Assembly (NCBI GenBank): GCA_021730905.1
Contig: JAKFYK010000025.1
Coordinates: 1-64,000, forward strand
From: Betaproteobacteria bacterium
Lineage (GTDB): Bacteria; Pseudomonadota; Gammaproteobacteria; Burkholderiales; SG8-41
Length of the DNA: 64,000 nt
Reading direction: 5' to 3'
A program made the position numbers and the translations under genes. Below the pieces are notes generated by a model, which saw only the letters and a list, made by a program, of their open reading frames with translations, was not told where the DNA came from and ran no database searches. Shown one piece after another: positions 8,112-17,112 of the stretch (position 1 is its first letter; each line of letters starts with the position of its first letter).

Positions 8112-8948
8112 TTATTGCCTTGTAGCAGACCACTTTCCGCTGCCGTCGCTGCCCTTGTAAGTGCCCTCGATGGCGTTGCCGTTGACACGGCCGGTGTACT
8201 GCGCTCCGGCTGCGGTAAATGCAATATGATCGCCGCTCATCTTGGCTTCTGAAAGAACCGCGGTCACGTTACCGCGCGCGAGATTACCGCTGAGCATCTG
8301 ATACTCCTGCTTCAATGTCAGATCGCCACGCGATGTCTTCCAGCTGCCCGAGACTTTTGCGGGAATAATCCACAGATAGCCCGTACACCACGACGTGCAA
8401 TCGCCACCGGCGGAAATTTTTTCGTCTTCTTTCCAGTCGCCCATGGTGAACGAATTGGAAACGATACGCGTGCCCGGCTTCATGTCGAGCAGCGTGGGAC
8501 GCAGCTTCACATTGAGATCGGGCAGCAAAAACAGTGTAATCACGGTTGCCTGCGTATAGTCTTTTTTGCTGGCCTCAGTGAATATATCGCCGTGCTTGAA
8601 AATCGCCTTGTCGGCCACGCCTTCTTTCTGTGCATTGCGGCGGGCAAGTTCAACCATATCGGGGTTGTACTCAATGCCAAACGCCTTGCCGCCGCGCTTG
8701 GCGGCAGTGATCACCGTGCGGCCGTCACCCGAACCGAGGTCATAGTGAACATCCGACGGCGTGAGCTTCGCCATGTCGAGCATGCGGTCCACCAACGCCT
8801 GCGGCGTCGGCACCCACACCACATCCTTGCCCGATTGGCCGACGCTCGGCTCATATTCTTTTTTCGCAGGCGCAGGTTGCGCCAGCGCGACACTCGAAAA
8901 AACTGATAGCAAAAATACTACCGAAAAACAGCGAAAGTTCACCAACAT
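8112..8948 (-). CDS. Exported SAM-methyltransferase-like protein (paralogue 1 of 4)
   Basis: A 278-aa protein: signal peptide 1-23 ending ALAQ, a class I methyltransferase Rossmann domain with DLGSGDGR at 70-77 and acidic GIEYNPDM after strand 2, then LFLLPDLNVKLRP, and a C-terminal beta-rich domain (about 180-278) with repeated sequence WK..GDLTLKQEYQ. Cysteines in DCTSWC fit a periplasmic disulfide. The start at 8948 has GGAG 6 nt upstream. A SAM-type fold behind a signal peptide is odd because SAM is cytoplasmic. The function is unknown; three paralogues lie at 12767, 14721 and 15651. Confidence 0.85.
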   Translation of the reverse strand: MLVNFRCFSVVFLLSVFSSVALAQPAPAKKEYEPSVGQSGKDVVWVPTPQALVDRMLDMAKLTPSDVHYDLGSGDGRTVITAAKRGGKAFGIEYNPDMVELARRNAQKEGVADKAIFKHGDIFTEASKKDYTQATVITLFLLPDLNVKLRPTLLDMKPGTRIVSNSFTMGDWKEDEKISAGGDCTSWCTGYLWIIPAKVSGSWKTSRGDLTLKQEYQMLSGNLARGNVTAVLSEAKMSGDHIAFTAAGAQYTGRVNGNAIEGTYKGSDGSGKWSATRQ

Positions 8949-9072
8949 GGAAGTCTCCATTTGAGTGTAAAAGCGAACGCGCATGATACCGGATTCGCTA
9001 CGGACGCGGTGCTATCATGTGGGCCTTCGCCTCGTAAAATTTCCGCTCAAAACCCGCAGAAAAGGAACTCGC

Positions 9073-10287
9073 ATGGCCTCCGTACCATCCACGTCCGCCG
9101 TGTCCGTTGCCAAGGCAGACGAACTTTCGTTCATGTATTTCCCCGAGGACTACCGCTGGTCGCACGGCATGCTGATCGGCCTGAATTCCGCACCGTGGGG
9201 CGGCGCCGAGATTGATGAAGTCAATCGCATCGGCCTGCGACTGAAAAGCAAAGTCGGCGACGACACCGCGTGGTTTCAGGAGTGGTCACGCGAAGCCCGC
9301 AAGGTGGAAGACGCAGGCCGCGCGCACATCGCCGCGGGACGGCGTACGACCGGCGCACAGTATTTGTTTCGCGCATCAAATTACTACCATGTCGGCGAAC
9401 GCTTTCTGCAACCCAAAACCGCGGGACTCGCCGCCTACAAACGCGGCGTGGATTGCTTTCGCGATGCCGCGCAATTGATACGCCGCCCGAAAATCGAGCA
9501 CGTGGAGATTCCTTACGAAGGCGCATCGCTGCCGGCGATACTGATCCACGCGGAAGATACTGGTCGCACAGGTCCCGCGCCGGCGATGGTGTTTTTTGAT
9601 GGCTTTGACGTGACCAAGGAAATCCAGTATTTCAAGGGCGTGCCCGATCTCACCGCGCGCGGCATTGCCTGCCTGATCGTCGATGGCCCCGGCAACGGCG
9701 AGTCGGTACGCTTTCGCAAGCTATGGCTGCATCACGAAACCGAGCGCTACGCTACCGCCGCCTATGAGTATCTCGCAGCACGCCCTGAAATAGACCCCAA
9801 ACGCATCGGCGTGATGGCCATCAGCCTTGGCGGCTACTACGCGCCGCGCGCTGCGGCATTCGAGCAACGCTTCGCCGCGTGCATCGCGTGGGGCGCACAG
9901 TGGGATTACTGGCAGGTCTGGAAAAACCGCTTCGACAAAATCGACAGCGGCAATGTGCCGTCGCTATCGGTACCGTGGCAGCACCTGTTGTGGATATTCA
10001 ATGTCAAAACACGCGACGAAGCCATGAAAAAGCTCGAAGGCTTTCGTCTGGATGGCGTAGTGCAGATAATCACTTGCCCGTTTCTGCTGATGCACGGCGA
10101 AGGCGACGAGCAGATTCCACTGCCGATAGCGCAAAAATGTTTTGACGCCGTGGGTTCAAGACACAAAACCTTCAAACGCTTCTCGCGCGAAGAAGGCGGC
10201 TATCACCACTGCCAGATCGACAACGCGAGCATCGGCGTCGCCTATATGTGGGACTGGCTGGAATCGGTGTTCTTCGCTTCGCGGTAA
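9073..10287 (+). CDS. Alpha/beta hydrolase, FrsA/pseudooxynicotine-hydrolase-like
   Basis: A 404-aa cytoplasmic enzyme with an N-terminal helical cap (about 1-130) and an alpha/beta-hydrolase core. Nucleophile elbow GVMAISLGGYY places the Ser at about 256; VFFDGFDVTKE forms the oxyanion region, LLMHGEGDEQIP carries the acid Asp, and a GGYHHCQ motif near the end supplies His. Size and layout match the 2,6-dihydropseudooxynicotine hydrolase/FrsA group, which cleaves C-C or ester bonds; the substrate here is unknown. AAGGAA at 9062-9067 selects ATG 9073. The HpcH/HpaI aldolase follows 42 bp downstream. Confidence 0.88.
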   Translation: MASVPSTSAVSVAKADELSFMYFPEDYRWSHGMLIGLNSAPWGGAEIDEVNRIGLRLKSKVGDDTAWFQEWSREARKVEDAGRAHIAAGRRTTGAQYLFRASNYYHVGERFLQPKTAGLAAYKRGVDCFRDAAQLIRRPKIEHVEIPYEGASLPAILIHAEDTGRTGPAPAMVFFDGFDVTKEIQYFKGVPDLTARGIACLIVDGPGNGESVRFRKLWLHHETERYATAAYEYLAARPEIDPKRIGVMAISLGGYYAPRAAAFEQRFAACIAWGAQWDYWQVWKNRFDKIDSGNVPSLSVPWQHLLWIFNVKTRDEAMKKLEGFRLDGVVQIITCPFLLMHGEGDEQIPLPIAQKCFDAVGSRHKTFKRFSREEGGYHHCQIDNASIGVAYMWDWLESVFFASR

Positions 10288-10329
10288 ATCCGGAAAATTT
10301 TCAGAACGCCAAATCAAATCGGAGCCATC

Positions 10330-11115
10330 ATGGCCATCTATCCTAATTACACAAAACAACAACTGGCCGCCGGCCATCTTGCGCTCGGCATGGGCATGCG
10401 CGTCATGCGCACGGTCGACGCCGGCATGATTGCCAAAAACTGCGGCTTCGACTGGCTGTTCATCGACATGGAACACAGCGCGCTCGATGTCGATCTCGCC
10501 TCGCAGGTTGCGATCGCCGCGCTGCCAATGGGCATCACCCCCATCGTGCGCGTGCCGGGCAAGGAACATCATCACGCCTCGCGCCTGCTCGACTCCGGCG
10601 CGCAGGGCATCGTGGTGCCGCATGTGGATACCGTGGAGGAAGCCGAGCGCGTGGTGGCCCATTGCAAATATCCGCCGATAGGCCATCGCTCGGTGGCGGG
10701 CGCGCTGCCGCAGTTCGGCTATCAGGCCATGTCCGTCGGCGAATCGACACGCATCGCCAACGCTGAAACCCTGGTCATCGTGATGGTGGAAACACCCAAA
10801 GCCATCGACAACGCCGACGCCATCGCCGCCGTACCCGGCATAGACGTGGTGCTGATCGGCACCAACGATTTGTGCGCGGAACTCGGCATCCCCGGACAAT
10901 TCGCTGATCCGAAAGTCGAGGACGCATACCGCACAGTGATCGCCGCCTGCAAAAAACACGGCAAGCATCCTGGCATGGGCGGCGTCTATGATCAAAAACT
11001 GATGGACAAATACATCGGCTACGGCATGCGCTTTATTTTGAGTGGCGGCGATTTGAGTTTCTTGCTGGCCGGTGGTAAAGCGCGCACCGAGTTTTTGCGC
11101 AACGTGAAGCGGTAG
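10330..11115 (+). CDS. HpcH/HpaI-family class II (metal-dependent) aldolase
   Basis: A 261-aa TIM-barrel aldolase of the HpcH/HpaI/citrate-lyase beta family: FDWLFIDMEHSALD (about 38-51) with the catalytic His, DSGAQGIVVPHVDT, metal-binding Glu in VMVETPKA (about 152) and Asp in LIGTNDLCAE (about 180). Such enzymes split 2-keto-4-hydroxy acids to pyruvate or a similar keto acid plus an aldehyde, often as the last step of aromatic catabolism. GGAG at 10321-10324 sets the start. It lies just downstream of the hydrolase at 9073 and probably in its operon. Confidence 0.92.
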   Translation: MAIYPNYTKQQLAAGHLALGMGMRVMRTVDAGMIAKNCGFDWLFIDMEHSALDVDLASQVAIAALPMGITPIVRVPGKEHHHASRLLDSGAQGIVVPHVDTVEEAERVVAHCKYPPIGHRSVAGALPQFGYQAMSVGESTRIANAETLVIVMVETPKAIDNADAIAAVPGIDVVLIGTNDLCAELGIPGQFADPKVEDAYRTVIAACKKHGKHPGMGGVYDQKLMDKYIGYGMRFILSGGDLSFLLAGGKARTEFLRNVKR

Positions 11116-11128
11116 GCATTGGGGCCGC

Positions 11129-11680
11129 ATGAAGCGGGTGGCGATATTCGGCAATGCCGGTGGCGGCAAGTCAACGCTTGCCCACGAGTTGGCCGCAATC
11201 ACCGGATTGCCGCTTCATGTGCTCGATAAAATTCAGTTCCGGCCGGGCGGCAGCGCAGTCCCGTACGAAGAGTATCTTCAGGCGCATACGGCACTGGTGA
11301 ACAGCGACGAATGGATCATGGACGGTTTTGGCTGCATAAAGACAGTGTGGGAAAGGCTCGAAGTTGCAGATACGCTGATTCATGTGGACTTGCCTCTGGC
11401 AGTGCATGTGATGGGAGTCACCCAACGGCTGGTCAAAGGTCTGTTTGCCGCTCCAGAAGGCTGGCCAGAAGGCAGTCCGGTTATCAGCAGTTCAATATCC
11501 AGTTACCGGGTGCTCTGGCCTTGCCATAGTCGCCTGACGCCGAAGTACAGGTCGTACGTGTCGGAAGCGGCGCAACGGAAGCGGGTTTTTCATTTGCGCT
11601 CCAGGCGGGAGTTAAAGCAGTTCCTGGAGGCCATCAAGGGTGAGGTCGGCTCGGCGCAGCGTTTAACCAGACGCCCCTAA
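11129..11680 (+). CDS. P-loop NTPase, adenylate-kinase-like (FlaR-related)
   Basis: A 183-aa protein with Walker A GNAGGGKS (residues 8-15) and an adenylate-kinase-like layout, including DGFGCIKTVWERLEVADTLIHVDLP in the middle. Similar small proteins are annotated as DNA topology modulation (FlaR-related) proteins or nucleotide kinases; the true substrate is unknown. It starts 13 bp after the aldolase, so it is probably read from the same transcript. Its TAA is immediately followed by the stop of the convergent exported hydrolase, leaving no room for a terminator. Confidence 0.75.
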   Translation: MKRVAIFGNAGGGKSTLAHELAAITGLPLHVLDKIQFRPGGSAVPYEEYLQAHTALVNSDEWIMDGFGCIKTVWERLEVADTLIHVDLPLAVHVMGVTQRLVKGLFAAPEGWPEGSPVISSSISSYRVLWPCHSRLTPKYRSYVSEAAQRKRVFHLRSRRELKQFLEAIKGEVGSAQRLTRRP

Positions 11681-12757
11681 TCACAACCGAGGCTCACCAC
11701 AAGCCGCGCCTTCGGTGTTCCTATCCTCCGCCAGCCCAAACAGCAGCCGCGCGCCGCATTGCGAACCGAACATGCGTGCCTGGCTGTGCCCGGTATCGAT
11801 CACTTCGTACGCGCGCCGGTTGAGGATCATTCCCGTTTTCGCGAGATAGCGTTCGTAGCGTATATAGTTTTTGCCGCGTTCAAGGCGCTGGCTGCCGCCG
11901 GCCTGCGCGCCGCAGGATTTGTCGAGTTGTTCATGGTTCGGGTCGGTGTCGGCGGCGCCAAGCAGATAAGTCACATCGCGCCCGGCATAGCGCAGAAAGA
12001 GGTCATCGCTGCGCGGCGTGCCGGCGTAGCGCGGCAGCTTGTCGAGACCATAGCGGTATTCGTTGTAGGATGGGCACGTGCGCGTGTCGTACGGCGCGAA
12101 GCCGCCGGCACGCGGGCGCTCGCCGGTGAAATACAGGTACGTGGATGGATTGGCGACGATGTAACTCAATGATTTCCCCGCGGCGCGCACTTTGCCGTCC
12201 ACTGCATTGAGAACGGCATAGCGATGCACGAGTTGCCCCCCGCCGGAATGCCCCGCCAGCACGATGCGTTTCAGATTCGGAAAACGACGGCTATCCAGCA
12301 AAACGGCGAGCATATCGTCGATGGGCTGAAAGGCGCTTAACGGTTGCGGCCAGTTTTCGGCGTCCTGCCCGCTGTTCCAGCGGCTGCCACGCCACAATGG
12401 CAAGCCATCGAGCGCGCGCTTATTCGCACTGGTACGGGCATCGGTAGTTGCAAAATAATTCGGCGCGATCAGCAGTGTTTCATCGGCATTCGATCCGCTC
12501 GCGTGCAACAGTTTTTCCGCCGTCGCAAAGTAACCCGCACCATTGCGCCCCATGCCATGAAACACCAGCACCGCCGATGTCACTCGCTCGGCGGATGCGC
12601 CCCAGCGCCGGTTGCTGTGAATCGCAAACGGATAACGCGCGCCCGCTTCGCCCAGTTCGATGCGCTGCCATTGCACGCGCTGAACGTCCTGCGCCTGCGC
12701 GCCGATCACGCCCGTGCAGGCACAACAAACGACGCAAAAAATATACTTATAAAACAA
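11681..12757 (-). CDS. Exported alpha/beta hydrolase (esterase/PHB-depolymerase-like)
   Basis: A 358-aa protein with a signal peptide (ending GAQAQ, about 23), oxyanion motif VFHGMGRNG (about 65-73), nucleophile elbow GHSGGG (about 168-173) and a C-terminal DTGHSQ His region. It is predicted to be a secreted or periplasmic esterase. The start is unusual: TTG at 12757 begins inside a copy of the AT-rich repeat, so the first residues (MFYKYIF) are encoded by the repeat and no Shine-Dalgarno is seen. It lies 9 bp after paralogue 2 of the exported methyltransferase-like family and is probably co-transcribed. Confidence 0.82.
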   Translation of the reverse strand: MFYKYIFCVVCCACTGVIGAQAQDVQRVQWQRIELGEAGARYPFAIHSNRRWGASAERVTSAVLVFHGMGRNGAGYFATAEKLLHASGSNADETLLIAPNYFATTDARTSANKRALDGLPLWRGSRWNSGQDAENWPQPLSAFQPIDDMLAVLLDSRRFPNLKRIVLAGHSGGGQLVHRYAVLNAVDGKVRAAGKSLSYIVANPSTYLYFTGERPRAGGFAPYDTRTCPSYNEYRYGLDKLPRYAGTPRSDDLFLRYAGRDVTYLLGAADTDPNHEQLDKSCGAQAGGSQRLERGKNYIRYERYLAKTGMILNRRAYEVIDTGHSQARMFGSQCGARLLFGLAEDRNTEGAACGEPRL

Positions 12758-12764
12758 ATACTTA
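12735..12764 (-). repeat. AT-rich dispersed repeat, copy 2
   Basis: Minus strand TAAGTATTTGTTTTATAAG followed by TATATTTTTTG; the first 15 bases match the core TAAGTATTTGTTTTTA. It spans the end of the 9-bp gap after paralogue 2 and the first codons of the exported hydrolase. Confidence 0.8.
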
Positions 12765-12766
12765 CA

Positions 12767-13606
12767 CTACTTCGTGCGCGTGGCGATCCACTCCCGGCTG
12801 GCGCCAGCCACCGTGGCTGTACCGGTGATGGTATCGCCAGCCACCTTGCCGCTGTACTGCGCGCCGCCTGCGCTGAAACTGATCTGATCGCCGCGCAATC
12901 GTCCGCCGGTCACCAGCGTCGACACGCCGCCGGCGTTGATCGAGCCGGAGAATTTCTGGAATTCCTGCTTGAAGGTGATGTCGCCGTTCGCCGACTTCCA
13001 CGCGCCCTCCACTTTTGCCGGCACGATCCACAGCAATGCGGTGCGGTAGTAGCTGGAGCTTTCGTCGCTGGCCGCGGTGCCGGTTTCGTCGGCCTCCCAC
13101 TCGCCCATGGTGAACGTGTTGGACACGATGCGCGTGCCGGGCTTAAGGCCCAGGATTTTCGGACGCAACCTGAGATTGATATCGGGCAGCAAAAACATGG
13201 TGATCACCGTCGCCTGCGAAAAATCGGTCTCGAACAAATCCGCTTTCATGAATGTGGCGCGTTCGGTAACGCCTTCTTTCGCCGCTGCGCGCTGCGACAG
13301 CGTGACCATATCCGGGTTGTATTCGATGCCCAGCGCCTTGATGCCGCGCTTGGCCGCCGTGATCACCGTGCGGCCGTCGCCCGAGCCGAGGTCAATCACG
13401 TAGTCGCTGGTCGTGGCTTTCGCCATGTCGAGCATCTTGTTCACCAGCGCCTGCGAGGTCGGCACCCACACCACGTCCTTGCCCTGCTGCCCGACTTCGG
13501 GTTTGAATTCTTTAGCGCTTGGTGTAGATTGCGCGGGCTGTGCGTGAACCGCGGCAGCCATAAACGATGCACACACCAAAACCGAAAATAAACGCAGTGC
13601 CTTCAT
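12767..13606 (-). CDS. Exported SAM-methyltransferase-like protein (paralogue 2 of 4)
   Basis: A 279-aa protein with a signal peptide (MKALRLFSVLV.. ending AVHAQ), KDVVWVPTSQALVNKMLDMAK, class I SAM motif DLGSGDGRTVITAAKRG, and the C-terminal beta-rich domain ending SREWIATRTK. Unlike the other three paralogues it lacks the paired Cys (the region reads DESSSYYR), so it may not form the disulfide. GGGAG 7-8 nt upstream of 13606 sets the start. It is followed by the exported hydrolase and diverges from a Bug gene at 13733. Confidence 0.85.
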   Translation of the reverse strand: MKALRLFSVLVCASFMAAAVHAQPAQSTPSAKEFKPEVGQQGKDVVWVPTSQALVNKMLDMAKATTSDYVIDLGSGDGRTVITAAKRGIKALGIEYNPDMVTLSQRAAAKEGVTERATFMKADLFETDFSQATVITMFLLPDINLRLRPKILGLKPGTRIVSNTFTMGEWEADETGTAASDESSSYYRTALLWIVPAKVEGAWKSANGDITFKQEFQKFSGSINAGGVSTLVTGGRLRGDQISFSAGGAQYSGKVAGDTITGTATVAGASREWIATRTK

Positions 13607-13732
13607 GAAGGTTCTCCCGGAATAATCACGCTGAAAATACCGCAAACGGCTGACCGCTAGCTTACAGGATTCCGCCACGCCAAATCACGTCGGCCTCACC
13701 CTTACGCTGCCGATAATCTATCATTGCCACCT

Positions 13733-14713
13733 ATGCTTTCCCGTACAGTCCCGCGACTGCTGTGCGCCTTGCTGCCGGCGGCGATGCTGCTCGCGACGGC
13801 GCGCGCGCAGGAACCGCCATACCCCGCCAAAGCGGTGCGCATGATCGTGCCATTTCCGCCGGGCGGCGGCACCGATCTGTTGGCGCGCATCATCGGGCAG
13901 AAACTCACCGAGAGCTTGGGCGTGCCGATGGTGGTCGAGAATCGTCCCGGCGCGGGCGGTGTCGTCGGCGCCGATGTCGTGGCAAAAGCGCGCGCAGACG
14001 GCTATACCCTGCTCACCGTCAGCGCCAGCCACACCATCAATCCGAGCATTTACAAAAAGCTGCCCTATGATACCGTGCGCGATTTTGCGCCGGTCACTTT
14101 GCTCGCCGGCGGTCCCGGCCTGCTGGTGGTGCATCCGTCGATACCCGCGAGAAACGTAAAAGAATTTATCGCCTTCGCCAAAGCGCGGCCCGGACTCATC
14201 GCCTATGCATCCGCGGGCACCGGCACGCCGCCGCACCTAGGCGGAGAACTGTTCAAATCGATGGCGGGCATCGACTTGACGCACATTCCGTACAAGGGCA
14301 ACGGCCCCGCCTATACCGATCTCATTTCAGGCCAGGTGCCGGTGATGTTTCCCAACGTATCCACCGGCTTGCAATACGTAAAGGCCGGCCGCATTCGCGC
14401 GCTCGCCGTTACCAGCCTCACGCGTGCGCGCGTGGCGCCTGAAATTCCCACCATCGACGAATCCGGCGTGCCCGGTTACGAATTGAATTCGTGGTACGGC
14501 GCGCTCACTACGGCCGGCACGCCGGCGGCCATCATCACGCGCCTGCAGCAGGAAATCGCCAAAGCATTGCAACTGAACGACGTGCGCGACAAGCTGGTCA
14601 CGCAAGGCATGGAGCCCGCAGGCAGCACGCCGGCGGAATTTGCCGCCGTCATCAACGCCGAAATCGGCAAATGGGCGAACGTGGCGAAGCAGTCGGGGTT
14701 GAAAGCCGAATAG
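13733..14713 (+). CDS. Bug/TctC-family substrate-binding protein
   Basis: A 326-aa exported protein: signal peptide to about 25 (TARAQ), AVRMIVPFPPGGGTD, VVENRPGAGG, HIPYKGNGPAYTD, and C-terminal TPAEFAAVINAEIGKWANVAK. It is likely a periplasmic carboxylate binder. ATG 13733 is preferred over an in-frame TTG nine bases earlier; neither has a strong Shine-Dalgarno. It is divergent from methyltransferase paralogue 2 and convergent with paralogue 3 (7-bp gap), so it is sandwiched between two members of that family. Confidence 0.93.
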   Translation: MLSRTVPRLLCALLPAAMLLATARAQEPPYPAKAVRMIVPFPPGGGTDLLARIIGQKLTESLGVPMVVENRPGAGGVVGADVVAKARADGYTLLTVSASHTINPSIYKKLPYDTVRDFAPVTLLAGGPGLLVVHPSIPARNVKEFIAFAKARPGLIAYASAGTGTPPHLGGELFKSMAGIDLTHIPYKGNGPAYTDLISGQVPVMFPNVSTGLQYVKAGRIRALAVTSLTRARVAPEIPTIDESGVPGYELNSWYGALTTAGTPAAIITRLQQEIAKALQLNDVRDKLVTQGMEPAGSTPAEFAAVINAEIGKWANVAKQSGLKAE

Positions 14714-14720
14714 TTACGCT

Positions 14721-15566
14721 TTACTTGCTGCGACTGGCATTCCACGGCGACCGTGCCGCGCCCGCAGCCATGGTGCCGTCCATGACATCGCCCACAACGC
14801 GGCCGCTGTATTGCACGCCGCCGACACTGAAGCTGATGCGTTCACCGTCGAGCTTGCCGTTGGATATCGCCAGCGTCTTGTCGCTCATGCGCAGATTGCC
14901 GGCGATGGTTTGATACTGCTGCGTCAGCGTGAGATCGCCGTGCGCCAGCTTCCACGTGCCCGCGACTTTCGCCGGCACGATCCACAGATATGCCGTGCAC
15001 CACGATGTGCAGTCGCCTTCGACGCGCGCGGTTTGATCGGGTTTCCAGTCGCCCATGTCGAACGAGTTGGCGGCCACGCGCGTGCCCGGCTTCATGTCGA
15101 GAATGGTGGGACGCAGTTTGACGTTGAGTTCGGGCAGCAGGAACAGCGTGATCACCGTGGCCTTGGAATAATCGCTCTGGAAAATATCCGCCTTCTCGAA
15201 AGTCGCCTTGCCGGCGACGCCCTCTTTGGTCGCGTTGCGCTTGGACAGTTCGACCATGTCGGGGTTGTATTCGATGCCGTGCGCGCGCGCGCCGCGCTTG
15301 GCCGCAGTGATGACGGTGCGCCCGTCACCAGAGCCGAGGTCGATCAGGTAGTCCTGCGGTGTGAGCTTCGCCATGTCGAGCATCCTGTTCACCAGTGTCT
15401 GCGCGGTGGGCACCCACACCACATCCTTGCCCTGCTGCCCGACTTCGGGCGTAAATTCCGCCGGCGCGGACGGCGCCGGTTTAGCGGGCTGCGCCGACGC
15501 CACCGCGGTCAACGCGGCAAGCCCGATCACAGCGCACGATCTGCGGAACCCTTTTGATGCGAACAT
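14721..15566 (-). CDS. Exported SAM-methyltransferase-like protein (paralogue 3 of 4)
   Basis: A 281-aa protein with a signal peptide ending VASAQ (about 25), GKDVVWVPTAQTLVNRMLDMAK, DLGSGDGRTVITAAKRGARAHGIEYNPDM, LFLLPELNVKLRP, a DCTSWC cysteine pair and a C-terminal beta-rich domain ending SPWNASRSK. It is the closest match to paralogue 1 across the whole length. GGAG 6-9 nt upstream of 15566 sets the start. A weak copy of the AT-rich repeat (15579-15596) sits just upstream. Its role is unknown; see paralogue 1 for the topology puzzle. Confidence 0.86.
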   Translation of the reverse strand: MFASKGFRRSCAVIGLAALTAVASAQPAKPAPSAPAEFTPEVGQQGKDVVWVPTAQTLVNRMLDMAKLTPQDYLIDLGSGDGRTVITAAKRGARAHGIEYNPDMVELSKRNATKEGVAGKATFEKADIFQSDYSKATVITLFLLPELNVKLRPTILDMKPGTRVAANSFDMGDWKPDQTARVEGDCTSWCTAYLWIVPAKVAGTWKLAHGDLTLTQQYQTIAGNLRMSDKTLAISNGKLDGERISFSVGGVQYSGRVVGDVMDGTMAAGAARSPWNASRSK

Positions 15567-15650
15567 GGAAATCTCCAGTTGATGAAAACAAATATTGGAA
15601 AAGCCGGGCAGCCTGAATATTGGCAAACGCACACCCGCAAACCGCGCGTG

Positions 15651-16469
15651 CTATTTCGGTTTGCGCCGCGCCGTCCACCCGACGGAAGCACCTTCATTGC
15701 CCACCGTGCCTTCGATGACATCCCCGCTCACGCGCCCGTGATACGACACACCGTCCACGATAAAGTTCAGCGCGTCGCCGCTCACCCGGCCCTGCAACTG
15801 CGCCGTGCCGCTGCCGGTGCGCAGCGAACCCTTGAAATACTGGTGACTCTGTGTGAGGGTAAGCTCGCCCTGCGGCATGTGCCAGACGCCTGTCACGTTC
15901 GCCGGCACAATCCACAGATAGGCAACGCAATAGTTGCCGCATTTTTCCGTTTCGGGAAGACGCACCGCCGTATCGGAAGACCAGTCGCCGATGCCAAAAT
16001 AATTGGCAACGATGCGCGTGCCCGGCTTCATCGCGAGAAATTGCGGCCGCAGCCGCAGGTTCATGTCCGGCAACAGGAACAGTGTGAGCACGGTGGCCTG
16101 CGAGAAATCGCTGGCGAAAATATCGGCTTTGACAAATTGCGCTTTGTCGGCGACGCCCTGTTGCTCGGCGCTGCGCATGGAATACCGCACCAGGTTGTCG
16201 TCGTATTCCATGCCCAGCGCCCGCGCGCCGCGTTTGGCCGCCGCGATCACCAGCCGGCCATCGCCCGAACCGAGGTCGATCACATAGTCGTCGGCCGTCA
16301 CTTTCGCCAGATCGATCATGGTATCGACCATGATCTCGGGCGTCGGCACCCACACCACGTCTTTGCCGGGCTGGCCGTGCTCTGGTTCGTAGATGGCAGA
16401 CGGCGTCTGTGCCAGGGCGATACCGGCCACGAACTGCAACGCGCACAGCCAGCTTGCCGCGAACCGCAT
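15651..16469 (-). CDS. Exported SAM-methyltransferase-like protein (paralogue 4 of 4)
   Basis: A 272-aa, more divergent paralogue: signal peptide ending GIALAQ, KDVVWVPTPEIMVDTMIDLAK, DLGSGDGRLVIAAAKRG, GMEYDDNL, LFLLPDMNLRLRP, a CGNYC pair matching the CTSWC of paralogues 1 and 3, and the beta-rich tail. Start chosen at 16469, with AGGTGAT upstream, 5 bp after the cinA-like stop. A longer start at 16505 would overlap that gene and precede the signal peptide. It lies in tandem with paralogue 3. Confidence 0.84.
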   Translation of the reverse strand: MRFAASWLCALQFVAGIALAQTPSAIYEPEHGQPGKDVVWVPTPEIMVDTMIDLAKVTADDYVIDLGSGDGRLVIAAAKRGARALGMEYDDNLVRYSMRSAEQQGVADKAQFVKADIFASDFSQATVLTLFLLPDMNLRLRPQFLAMKPGTRIVANYFGIGDWSSDTAVRLPETEKCGNYCVAYLWIVPANVTGVWHMPQGELTLTQSHQYFKGSLRTGSGTAQLQGRVSGDALNFIVDGVSYHGRVSGDVIEGTVGNEGASVGWTARRKPK

Positions 16470-16474
16470 CAATA

Positions 16475-16975
16475 TCACCTGCCCGCAGCGCTGCTTTCGA
16501 GACATTCGATCAGCAGCGTGAGCGCCGTCTGGCCAAACACAATCATGTTCCCCTGCCGGTCCGCACTGGCGGTTTCGAGCGTCATCGATTTTTCAACGCC
16601 TGCGCCCACCGCAGCCAGCACACAGTGCCCGGCCGCGTAGCCATAGCGACTGCCCGTCGGGCCTGCCGCACCGCTTTCACTGAGTCCCCAGTCCGCATTG
16701 AGGCGCTCGCGTATGGTGCGCGCCCTGAACAAGGCATTTGCCTCGGTCCCCCCGCGCACACTCTGCAGCATGTCCGGCGTCACGTCGCGCAAGCCCAGCA
16801 ACGCATCGCGCGTGTACATCACCATGCCGCCCTTGCAGTAGGCAGAGGCGCCCGGAAACGCCAGCAGCGCGGCGTTGATCAAACCGCCAGCAGAGGATTC
16901 CGCCACGGCGATGGTTTGTTTGCGCGCCTTGAGCAGCGCGGCGGCTCTTTCAGCGAGCGGCAAGAGTTCTTTCAT
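16475..16975 (-). CDS. CinA C-terminal-domain protein (nicotinamide-nucleotide amidohydrolase type)
   Basis: A 166-aa stand-alone CinA C-terminal domain: IAVAESSAGGLI (about 28-39) and SESGAAGPTGSRYG (about 118-131). The family deamidates NMN to nicotinic acid mononucleotide in the pyridine-nucleotide salvage pathway. The usual N-terminal MoaB-like domain is absent, as in PncC. AAGGAA upstream of 16975 sets the start. It sits 5 bp before methyltransferase paralogue 4. Whether it has the PncC activity cannot be told from sequence alone. Confidence 0.85.
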   Translation of the reverse strand: MKELLPLAERAAALLKARKQTIAVAESSAGGLINAALLAFPGASAYCKGGMVMYTRDALLGLRDVTPDMLQSVRGGTEANALFRARTIRERLNADWGLSESGAAGPTGSRYGYAAGHCVLAAVGAGVEKSMTLETASADRQGNMIVFGQTALTLLIECLESSAAGR

Positions 16976-17112
16976 GCGGTTTCCTTCCGGTTTCAGATAC
17001 TGGATTGTGTAGTCAGCGGAAACTCCATTTTGCGGTATAAAGGTCAAATTGCAAAATGCGCAAAATGAACCTTCCACCACTTGTGATTCCGTTCACGCAC
17101 GCATGACAAACC

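Noticed and set aside
10156-11202. A 348-codon minus-strand frame opposite the HpcH/HpaI aldolase
   Set aside because: Rich in His/Ala/Arg with no motifs; the plus strand carries an intact aldolase with a Shine-Dalgarno.
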